Of a stretch of 6,531 nucleotides of DNA, positions 1-5,686 are shown piece by piece. The DNA is taken from contig DDEO01000049.1 of NCBI GenBank assembly GCA_002336725.1, positions 1 to 6,531 of the forward strand, given 5' to 3'. The translations under genes were made by a program, and so were the position numbers. Source of the stretch: Bacteroidetes bacterium UBA1952 (GTDB lineage: Bacteria; Bacteroidota; Bacteroidia; Chitinophagales; Chitinophagaceae). The notes under the pieces were generated by a model. The model saw nothing but the letters and a program-made list of their open reading frames with translations. It was not told the DNA's origin and searched no databases. Position 1 is the stretch's first letter, and each line of letters opens with the position of its first letter.

Positions 1-1
1 C

Positions 2-2716
2 TACAACTTCGCCGACATCAATGTGATTAAAGAGTTGAAGCGCATCGACGGGGTGGGGCTGGTGGAAATCATGGGTGCCCGCGACTATGCCATGCGCATC
101 TGGCTGAAGCCCGAACGCCTGCACGCCTACAACATCTCTACCGAGGAAATCATTGCCGCCATGCGCGCCCAAAACGTGGAAGCGGCCCCCGGAAAAACCG
201 GCGAAAGCTCTGGGCAGGCGGCTAACCCGCTGCAATATGTGCTGCGCTACAAGGGTAAATACACCGAGCCGGAACAATACGGCGACATCATCCTGCGCGC
301 CGAGGCCAACGGCTCCATCCTGCGCCTCAAAGACATCGCCGATATTGAATTTGGCTCGCTGGACTACGACATGACCTCCATGACCGACGGGCGGCCTTCG
401 GCATCTATCATGATAAAACAACGGCCCGGCTCCAATGCGCAGGAAGTGATTGAAAACATCAAGGCGCGCATGGAAGAGCTGAAAGAAACTTCTTTTCCGC
501 CGGGCATGACCTACAATGTGTCTTACGACGTGTCGCGCTTCCTGGATGCGTCTATGCACGAGGTGATAAAGACGCTGATAGAGGCTTTCCTGCTGGTGTT
601 CGTGGTGGTGTTTTTGTTTTTGCAGGATTTCCGCTCCACGCTCATTCCGGCATTGGCCGTTCCGGTGGCGCTCATCGGCACACTGGCCTGTATGCAGATG
701 CTGGGCTTCTCCATCAACCTGCTTACGCTTTTTGCCCTGGTGCTGGCCATCGGCATTGTGGTGGACGATGCCATTGTGGTGGTAGAGGCCGTTCACGCCA
801 AGATGACCGAAGAACATCTGCCGCCCTTGCAGGCCACGGTGGCCGCCATGAAGGAAATCGGCGGGGCCATCATTGCCATCACACTGGTGATGTCGGCGGT
901 GTTTGTGCCTGTGGCGTTTATGACCGGGCCGGTGGGCGTTTTCTACCGGCAGTTTTCGCTCACGCTGGCTTTTGCCATCGCCATTTCCGGAATTAATGCC
1001 CTCACGCTCACCCCGGCGCTCTGTGCGCTCTTCCTCAAACACACCGATGCCAACACCCGGAAGACCAACTTGCTGGGCCGTTTCTTCAACCGCTTCAATA
1101 ACGGATTCGACCGCCTCACGGGCCGCTATGCCGTTATCATCCGCCGCATTGCGCCGCGCCGCGCTATTACGTTTGGATTGCTCCTGCTCTTTGCCGGCGC
1201 CACGTGGGGTTTTGGCACATTGCTGCCGTCGGGCTTTATCCCTACCGAAGACCAAGGCGTTATTTATGTAAACGTAACCACGCCTTCGGGCGCTACGCTG
1301 GAGCGCACCGAGGAGGTCATGAATCGCATTGAGAAAGCCACGCGCGGAATGCCGGCCATCGAATCGGTGTCCACGCTGGCGGGCTACAGCCTGCTGAGCG
1401 AAGTGGCCGGCGCGTCTTACGGCATGGGCATGATAAACCTCAAAAGCTGGGACGACCGCAAGCAATCCTTAGAAGAAACCATTGCCGAGTTGCAGGAGCG
1501 CACCGCCGGCATCTCGGATGCGAGCATTCAGTTTTTTCCGCCGCCTACGGTGCCGGGCTTTGGCAATGCAAGCGGACTGGAACTGCGCCTGCTGGACAAA
1601 ACGGGTGGCGAAGACCTGCAAAAAACAGCCGATGTTACCAACAATTTTATCGCCGCGCTCAACAAGACACCGCAGGTAACCAATCTGTTTACGGCTTTTG
1701 ACCCCAATTTTCCGCAATATCTTATCCACGTGGACGAAGAGATGGCGGCCAAGAAAGGCATCACCATTGACAACGCGCTTACCACGCTGCAAACCCTGCT
1801 CGGCAGTTTTTACACGACCAATTTCATTCGCTTCGGGCAGATGTACAAGGTAATGCTGCAAGCCGCCCCCGAATACCGCAGTCGCCCCGAAGACGTGCTG
1901 AACCTCTACGTCAAAAACAACAAGGGTGAGATGGTGCCATACTCCACGTTTATCCGCATGGAGCGGGTGTATGGGCCGGAGCAAATCAACCGCTACAATA
2001 TGTACACCTCGGCGATGATAAACGGCGAGGCCTCGGCGGGCTATAGCAGCGGCGACGCCATTGCCGTGGTAGAACAAACGGCCAAAGAAACCCTGCCCAA
2101 AGGCTATGGCATTGAGTGGACGGGCATGACGCGCGAGCAGATACTTTCCGGAAATCAGGCGCTGTTTATCTTCGGCATCTGCCTGCTGTTTGTATATCTC
2201 ATCCTGGCCGCGCAATACGAGAGTTTTCTGCTGCCGCTGGCTGTTCTGCTTTCATTGCCGGCGGGCCTGTTTGGCTCGTTTATGTTCCTGTGGATTACCG
2301 GGCTGGAAAGCAATATTTATGCACAGGTGGCCCTCATCATGCTCATCGGGCTGCTGGGAAAAAACGCCATTCTGATTGTAGAATTTGCCATTCAGCGGCA
2401 GCGCGAGGGCGCAACCGCCGTCGTGGCCGCCCGTGAGGGCGCTGTGGCCCGTCTGCGTCCTATCCTGATGACCTCTTTTGCCTTCATTGCCGGTCTGATG
2501 CCGCTCGTGATGGCTTCCGGCGCAGGCGCTATGGGCAACCGTTCCATCGGCACTGCCGCCGCCGGCGGGATGCTTACCGGCACGCTCTTCGGCGCATTCC
2601 TGGTTCCGGGATTGTATGTGGTTTTTGCGTCGCTGGGGAAGAAAAAAGGAAAGACCGCGCCGCACCAAGCGCCGACTGCACCGCAACCCCAACCTGTTCA
2701 TTCAGAAGGGGTTTAA
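2..2716 (+). CDS. RND multidrug efflux transporter, HAE1 (AcrB/MexB) type, 5'-truncated by window edge
   Basis: Inner-membrane proton-driven pump that takes drugs, dyes or detergents from the periplasm and outer membrane leaflet and passes them to an outer-membrane channel. The reading frame is already open at base 2 (YNFADIN...) and runs 904 codons to TAA. By alignment from memory with AcrB (1049 aa), about 150 N-terminal residues (TM1 and the start of the first porter domain) lie outside the window. Visible in order: rest of the first porter domain, TM2-6 (about nt 560-1030), TM7 (about nt 1166-1220), second porter/docking region (about nt 1250-2140), TM8-12 (about nt 2160-2630) and a Lys/Pro/Gln-rich cytoplasmic tail. 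Proton-relay residues are intact: the Asp pair in GIVVDDAIVVVE (residues 255-256 of the fragment, AcrB D407/D408), Lys787 in GKNAILIVEFA (K940) and Arg817 in ARLRPILMTS (R971). I see no frameshift. The two Asp in TM4 and overall similarity favour HAE1 over heavy-metal HME pumps; substrate is not predictable. Confidence 0.96.
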   Translation, partial: YNFADINVIKELKRIDGVGLVEIMGARDYAMRIWLKPERLHAYNISTEEIIAAMRAQNVEAAPGKTGESSGQAANPLQYVLRYKGKYTEPEQYGDIILRAEANGSILRLKDIADIEFGSLDYDMTSMTDGRPSASIMIKQRPGSNAQEVIENIKARMEELKETSFPPGMTYNVSYDVSRFLDASMHEVIKTLIEAFLLVFVVVFLFLQDFRSTLIPALAVPVALIGTLACMQMLGFSINLLTLFALVLAIGIVVDDAIVVVEAVHAKMTEEHLPPLQATVAAMKEIGGAIIAITLVMSAVFVPVAFMTGPVGVFYRQFSLTLAFAIAISGINALTLTPALCALFLKHTDANTRKTNLLGRFFNRFNNGFDRLTGRYAVIIRRIAPRRAITFGLLLLFAGATWGFGTLLPSGFIPTEDQGVIYVNVTTPSGATLERTEEVMNRIEKATRGMPAIESVSTLAGYSLLSEVAGASYGMGMINLKSWDDRKQSLEETIAELQERTAGISDASIQFFPPPTVPGFGNASGLELRLLDKTGGEDLQKTADVTNNFIAALNKTPQVTNLFTAFDPNFPQYLIHVDEEMAAKKGITIDNALTTLQTLLGSFYTTNFIRFGQMYKVMLQAAPEYRSRPEDVLNLYVKNNKGEMVPYSTFIRMERVYGPEQINRYNMYTSAMINGEASAGYSSGDAIAVVEQTAKETLPKGYGIEWTGMTREQILSGNQALFIFGICLLFVYLILAAQYESFLLPLAVLLSLPAGLFGSFMFLWITGLESNIYAQVALIMLIGLLGKNAILIVEFAIQRQREGATAVVAAREGAVARLRPILMTSFAFIAGLMPLVMASGAGAMGNRSIGTAAAGGMLTGTLFGAFLVPGLYVVFASLGKKKGKTAPHQAPTAPQPQPVHSEGV

Positions 2717-2730
2717 ATCCGCTTGAAAAT

Positions 2731-2896
2731 CTCTGCGACCTTGCGTTTCTGCGAGAAAATTAATAGCTGGGACACCCGACGGATTCTACAGAAGTTCTCT
2801 GCGACCCTGCGTCTCTGCGAGAAAATTAATAGCTGGGACACCCGACGGATTCTACAGAAGTTCTCTGCGACCCTGCGTCTCTGCGAGAAAATTAAT
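2731..2896. repeat. 66-bp tandem repeat, about 2.5 copies
   Basis: Copies begin at 2731, 2797 and 2863 (the last one 34 bp long). Copies 1 and 2 differ at only two positions (T/C in each case). Each unit begins with a CTCTGCGACC(C/T)TGCGT segment followed by CTGCGAGAAAATTAAT, itself built on a recurring CTCTGCG/CTGCG motif, then a unique spacer with GGGACACCCGACGG. The CTCTGCG...TGCGTCTCTGCGAGAAA core matches a short dispersed sequence I recall from intergenic DNA of many Bacteroidota and other environmental genomes (memory, not searched). It starts 14 bp after the stop of the RND gene. Because 66 is a multiple of 3, an open frame (2723-3022) runs through the repeats by construction; I do not regard it as a gene. 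Confidence 0.9.
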
Positions 2897-2904
2897 CAGG
2901 GCGT

Positions 2905-2934
2905 GCCCCCGATGCGGCTTCGCCTTTCGGGGGC
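2905..2934. repeat. GC-rich stem-loop (8-bp arms)
   Basis: GCCCCCGA at 2905-2912 is the exact reverse complement of TCGGGGGC at 2927-2934. The 14-nt loop contains a smaller GGC-ttc-GCC stem. No T-run follows, so it is not a classical intrinsic terminator, although it lies between the pump gene and the outer-membrane channel gene and could attenuate read-through or protect an mRNA end. It is directly attached to the GGGCTTTCCGCT repeat element and is probably part of the same dispersed unit. Confidence 0.75.
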
Positions 2935-3000
2935 GGGCTTTCCGCTACAAGTCCTCACTCCGCTCCGCTTCGTTGCGGGCTTTCCGCTGCAATCCCTCAC
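2933..3000. repeat. Direct repeat of a 26-bp GCGGGCTTTCCGCT unit, 42-bp spacing
   Basis: A 26-bp unit beginning GCGGGCTTTCCGCT occurs at 2933-2958 and again at 2975-3000 with 23 of 26 positions identical. The spacer is rich in CCGCT/CGCTTCG. From memory, GGGCTTTCCGCT(A/G)CAATCCCTCACG-like sequences are a frequent dispersed intergenic repeat in Bacteroidota; this was not searched. Together with the preceding stem-loop it makes a repeat block of about 100 bp in the RND-channel gap. Confidence 0.7.
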
Positions 3001-3003
3001 GCA

Positions 3004-3015
3004 TTTTCCGGAAAA
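3004..3015. repeat. Palindrome TTTTCCGGAAAA upstream of the efflux lipoprotein gene
   Basis: Perfect 12-bp palindrome, 50 bp before the ATG at 3066. The same TTTCCGGAAA core is repeated at 5649-5658 and 6326-6335 in the other gene-free stretches and at 2145-2154 and 3511-3520 inside genes. It could be a protein binding site or a genome-wide over-represented word; the sequence alone cannot decide. Confidence 0.6.
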
Positions 3016-3065
3016 CCTATAAGGTTTGAAGCGCCACCTTCCATAACCTCATTTTCAACCAAACC

Positions 3066-4577
3066 ATGAAGTTTTTCAATCTTAAAAAGCTTACGAATCC
3101 TGTCACCCCTCTCCTTCGCCGTGCCCCAACCGCAGGTCGGGGGAGAGGGGCCGGGGGTGAGGCCGCGCTCCTCGCGCTCCTGCTCCTCGCCGCCTGCAAA
3201 GTCCCCGCGCCCGTTGCCCTGCGCTCGCAATTACAAATCCCAACCCAATTCAGCGCCACTGCCGACACTACGACACCCGTCCTGAATCCCAAAGCCTTTT
3301 TCCCCGACCCGCACCTGGCAGCGCTGCTGGACGAAGCCATCCGCCAAAACCCCGACCTGCTCATGGCCACGCAGCGCATCGAAGTGGCCCGCAGCCAATA
3401 CCTCACCCGTCGCAGCGAGCGCCTGCCCGCCGTGGATGCCCTCGGTAGCGCCGCCGTAACCCGCTACGGCCAATACACGCTGGAAGGCGTTGGTAATTTT
3501 GACACCAATCTTTCCGGAAATATTGCAGAGAAACAAAAACCCCCTTATCCCTACGTACCCGACTATTTTCTGGGCCTGCGCAGCCGCTGGGAACTAGACC
3601 TCTGGGGCCGGCTCAAAAACGCCCAAAAGGCAGCGCAGCTCCGGCTGCTGGCTACCGAAGCGGGCCGCCGCGCCATTGTAACCGCGCTGGTTTCGGAAGT
3701 GGCTGCCCGCTACTACGAACTGCTGGCGCTGGATGCCGAAATCGGGGTGCTAGACCAAAATATCGCCCTACAGGACAGCGCACTGGCCATCTCGGTTGTG
3801 CAGAAAGAAGCGGGTCGCATCACCCAACTGGGCGTGGAGCAGTTTCGGGCGCAACTGCTGCGCACCCGCGCCGCCCGCATCCGCACGACGCAGGAAGTGC
3901 GCCGCGCCGAAAACGAACTAGCCTACCTGCTGGGCCGTTTTCCGCAGCCCATTGCCCGCAGCCGCGACTTCCTCAACCTGTCGCCGCCGACCGCCGCTTT
4001 GCAGGGTCTGCCCATCGCCGTCATCAGCCGCCGCCCCGATATTGTCGAGGCCGAACTGGAACTACAGGCCGCTTCCTACGATATTGCCGCTGCCCGCGCC
4101 GCGCTGTTGCCCTCGCTCAACCTCAGTCCGTTTGTGGGCTTGCAGGCCTTCCGCGCCGGACTGCTTTTTGACCCCGCTTCGCTCACCCTGGGCATCGCCG
4201 GTGGGCTGGCTGCGCCGGTCTTCAACCGCACCGCGCTCAAGGCTGGCGTAAGCCGCTCGGAGGCCGAAGGGCAGATTGCGTTGCAGCAATACAACAAAGC
4301 GTTTATCGGCGCGTTTCGCGAGCTGGAGACCGCCCAAAGCGACCTGCAAAAGCTGCACGAAATTTATCAGATAACCCGCGACGAGGCCGCCGTGCTGGAG
4401 AGCGCCGTGGAGATGGCCGACGAACTGTATAAAGTCGGTTACGCCAATTACCTGGAAGTCATCACCGCGCAACGCGCCGCCCTGGAAGCCGAGCTTAATG
4501 CTATCCAAACCAAACGGCAATTACAGGGCGCTTTTATTCAGTTTTACCGTGCACTGGGCGGTGGCTGGGAAGGGTAG
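3066..4577 (+). CDS. Outer-membrane efflux lipoprotein, TolC superfamily, NodT/OprM type
   Basis: Trimeric outer-membrane channel that docks with the periplasmic adaptor and RND pump to export substrate from the cell. The 503 residues have the family's usual length and its internally duplicated layout. Landmarks: hydrophobic stretch AALLALLLLAAC with lipobox cysteine at residue 44 (nt 3195-3197), first outer-membrane-factor repeat about 80-300 with ELDLWGRLKNAQ (176-187), second repeat about 310-495 starting with SRRPDIVEAELELQAA (321-336, the characteristic RRPDI motif), YLEVITAQ (462-469) and the NodT-type end ALGGGW (496-501). The cysteine should be lipidated after signal peptidase II cleavage. 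Start: ATG 3066 is the only in-frame start codon before the hydrophobic stretch. Odd feature: residues about 10-32 are encoded by a dispersed palindromic repeat, giving a 34-residue n-region instead of the usual 5-15. It probably works with the RND pump upstream despite the 349-bp gap. Confidence 0.95.
   Translation: MKFFNLKKLTNPVTPLLRRAPTAGRGRGAGGEAALLALLLLAACKVPAPVALRSQLQIPTQFSATADTTTPVLNPKAFFPDPHLAALLDEAIRQNPDLLMATQRIEVARSQYLTRRSERLPAVDALGSAAVTRYGQYTLEGVGNFDTNLSGNIAEKQKPPYPYVPDYFLGLRSRWELDLWGRLKNAQKAAQLRLLATEAGRRAIVTALVSEVAARYYELLALDAEIGVLDQNIALQDSALAISVVQKEAGRITQLGVEQFRAQLLRTRAARIRTTQEVRRAENELAYLLGRFPQPIARSRDFLNLSPPTAALQGLPIAVISRRPDIVEAELELQAASYDIAAARAALLPSLNLSPFVGLQAFRAGLLFDPASLTLGIAGGLAAPVFNRTALKAGVSRSEAEGQIALQQYNKAFIGAFRELETAQSDLQKLHEIYQITRDEAAVLESAVEMADELYKVGYANYLEVITAQRAALEAELNAIQTKRQLQGAFIQFYRALGGGWEG
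3099..3163. repeat. Dispersed palindromic 'LTPGPSP' repeat inside the signal-peptide coding region
   Basis: TCACCCCTCTCC at 3103-3114 pairs with GGAGAGGGG...GGGGTGA at 3142-3160, apart from an extra CCGGCCC block in the right arm; the centre is about 27 nt. Read on the - strand it begins CCTCACCCCCGGCCCCTCTC and ends GGAGAGGGGTGACAGG, and translates as LTPGPSP...KERGD. From memory, that translation recurs in spurious hypothetical proteins of many unrelated phyla and marks a widespread dispersed repeat. Exact boundaries are uncertain by several bases. Read on the + strand it supplies an Arg-rich segment (RR, GRGRG) to the protein. Confidence 0.8.
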
Positions 4578-4592
4578 AATCGATGTGCGATT
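4578..4592. terminator. Possible small hairpin filling the convergent 15-bp gap
   Basis: The whole space between the two converging stop codons is AATCG-ATGTG-CGATT: a 5-bp stem with a 5-nt loop. On the + strand it is followed by TT(AA), giving a four-base T-run (4591-4594); on the - strand no T-run follows. The stem is short and AT-rich for an intrinsic terminator, so it may be chance, but no other terminator candidate exists between these genes. Confidence 0.3.
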
Positions 4593-5186
4593 TTAACCGA
4601 CATTTTCCTTCAACTTTGCGCCTGCCTGAATGGCCTTGTGAATAGCTCTCAGCGCCGCTTCCGGCCCCCGGTTGGCCACGAGTTTAAAGCTGCCGCCGGT
4701 GCGCGAGCGGTAGAAATTGAAAAAGCGCACCAGATCGTTGAGCCATTCTTTACCGAGGTCGGCTATGGTTTCAATGGCATCAAACTCCGGATTGTAGAGC
4801 GGTGTGCAAATCAGGCGGTCGTTGCGGATGGGTTTTGCGTCCGGCTCGTCCACCTGTTCGGCTTCGAGGATGCCCAGTACGCGGCAGGTTATCAAAGCGC
4901 CCACTGCTACCGGAGCGCCGGAAAGTACGAGCGCATCGAGCGGGTCGCCGTCTTCGGCCAGTGTGTGCGGCACAAAGCCAAAATCGTGCGGAAACGTAAC
5001 GCCGACGGGCATAGTGCGCTTCAGCAAATAAAGGCCGTACTGCGGTTGCCATGCATATTTATAGCGGCTGCCTTTGGGCGTTTCTACAATGACGTGGATG
5101 TTTTTCTCGGTGCCGTCGGTGAAAGGTGGCGGGAACTGGAACATGCGGGCATGGCCCCAAATTTCAGGCCAGAGGTTTTTACCCAT
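4593..5186 (-). CDS. Family I soluble inorganic pyrophosphatase, divergent active site
   Basis: Predicted cytoplasmic enzyme hydrolysing pyrophosphate to two phosphates, pulling biosynthetic reactions forward. The 197-residue product (E. coli Ppa is about 175) carries the family signature DGDPLDAL with Asp79, Asp81 and Asp84 (E. coli D65, D67, D70), IVETP with Glu35 (E20), Lys43 in YKYA (K29), Arg57 (R43), the VDEPDAK segment with Asp113, Asp116 and Lys118 (D97, D102, K104) and Tyr159 (Y141). All acidic metal ligands are kept. Departures, by manual alignment: Phe65 and Phe69 for Y51 and Y55, Ala45 for E31 and Arg160 for K142. Start: ATG at 5186 preferred; an in-frame TTG at 5198 would add four residues, and Met at 5144 sits at the start of the conserved part. 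It follows the small lipoprotein gene by 30 bp, suggesting co-transcription. It could be a genuine housekeeping enzyme of a Bacteroidota subclade or a paralogue with altered activity. Confidence 0.9.
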   Translation of the reverse strand: MGKNLWPEIWGHARMFQFPPPFTDGTEKNIHVIVETPKGSRYKYAWQPQYGLYLLKRTMPVGVTFPHDFGFVPHTLAEDGDPLDALVLSGAPVAVGALITCRVLGILEAEQVDEPDAKPIRNDRLICTPLYNPEFDAIETIADLGKEWLNDLVRFFNFYRSRTGGSFKLVANRGPEAALRAIHKAIQAGAKLKENVG

Positions 5187-5216
5187 CTCTTGGCGCAAAC
5201 CGGAGCATTTCGGTTC

Positions 5217-5627
5217 CTACCGGTTAATATAAATAGTGCCGGATTCCACCCGAATGCCGTTGAGCAGATGGCTCTTGGGGTCGGTGCGGTATTCGTCCCG
5301 GACACCGATGCAGTGATTGCAAACCGATTTTTCCAGCACAAAATCTGTTATCTCATAAACCTTTGCCGTGCTGTCTATCAGAATGCGTAGGTCGTTGGCA
5401 TATGTCATCGTTGCAGGTAGAAAGAAACGGTTCGACTCGCGGTAAGACGAATTATAGACGCGGGTCGAAAAGCTGTCTGCTGGCTGCGAAAAGCCGCTAT
5501 TCCGCACATAGCTGAATACCTTTACGCCAGGGGTGTCTGTTGCGTTTAAACCTTCTATCACGACTTCCATCCGGTCGGAGGCAGGGCAGCCCACTTTTGT
5601 GCAGCAGGCCGAGAGGAAAGCCATCAT
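5217..5627 (-). CDS. Small putative lipoprotein of unknown function with a CxxC motif
   Basis: 136 residues; no family I can name with certainty. The N-terminus MMAFLSACC has a lipobox-like LSAC (Cys8 or Cys9) but a very short hydrophobic stretch and no positive charge before it, so export and lipidation are plausible rather than shown. There is an in-frame stop just upstream, so the signal peptide cannot be extended with an ATG. The rest is a soluble domain with alternating hydrophobic/polar strands (MEVVIEGLNA, VKVFSYVRN, DLRILID, KVYEITDFVLE), suggesting a small beta-rich fold. A second cysteine pair, CNHC, sits at 103-106, and a fifth cysteine at 14. The layout (Cys-rich N-terminus, KVYEITDF, CxxC, then a C-terminal GIRVESGTIYIN strand) recalls short lipoproteins common in Bacteroidota (memory). 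Lies 59 bp after the upstream - strand gene and 30 bp before the pyrophosphatase gene, so likely one transcript. Confidence 0.75.
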   Translation of the reverse strand: MMAFLSACCTKVGCPASDRMEVVIEGLNATDTPGVKVFSYVRNSGFSQPADSFSTRVYNSSYRESNRFFLPATMTYANDLRILIDSTAKVYEITDFVLEKSVCNHCIGVRDEYRTDPKSHLLNGIRVESGTIYINR

Positions 5628-5646
5628 GGACAGGCTTTAAAGGATT

Positions 5647-5660
5647 ATTTTCCGGAAAAT
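5647..5660. repeat. Palindrome ATTTTCCGGAAAAT upstream of the small lipoprotein gene
   Basis: Perfect 14-bp palindrome, 19 bp upstream of the - strand ATG at 5627, in the 59-bp space between two - strand genes. Contains the TTTCCGGAAA core found five times in the window. Flanked on the right by an A/T-run segment (5676-5688) directly after the stop of the neighbouring gene. Confidence 0.6.
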
Positions 5661-5686
5661 CGGGCGGCGCATAATAAAAAGTTTTT

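Larger units (their letters stand above)
2717..3065. other. 349-bp gap between pump and channel genes, filled with repeats
   Basis: Holds, in order, the 66-bp tandem repeat, the GC-rich stem-loop, the GGGCTTTCCGCT direct repeat and the TTTTCCGGAAAA palindrome. The last 50 bp before the next ATG (3016-3065) carry no Shine-Dalgarno sequence and no convincing promoter; AAGGTTTG at 3021-3028 is one base off the Bacteroidota -7 consensus TAnnTTTG but lacks a matching -33 TTG. RND and outer-membrane channel genes are usually a few to some tens of bases apart, so the gap appears to have been expanded by repeat insertion. Confidence 0.75.

Noticed and set aside
1469..2215. 248-codon open frame on the - strand inside the RND gene
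   Set aside because: Fully antisense to a well-conserved transporter domain; composition is what the complementary strand of GC-rich coding DNA gives, and no known motif appears.
2731..2896. CRISPR array
   Set aside because: The units repeat over their full 66 bp including the would-be spacers, so it is a plain tandem duplication.
3021..3028. AAGGTTTG as a Bacteroidota -7 promoter element for the efflux lipoprotein
   Set aside because: One mismatch at an important position (TA to AA) and no TTG at the expected -33 distance; too weak to annotate.
2997..3230. 77-codon - strand frame containing LTPGPSP...KERGD
   Set aside because: This is the translation of a dispersed palindromic repeat and overlaps the start of the efflux lipoprotein; a spurious ORF.
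4638..5390. 250-codon open frame on the + strand across the pyrophosphatase and small lipoprotein genes
   Set aside because: Antisense to two credible genes, no recognisable domain; the - strand reading carries the pyrophosphatase signature.
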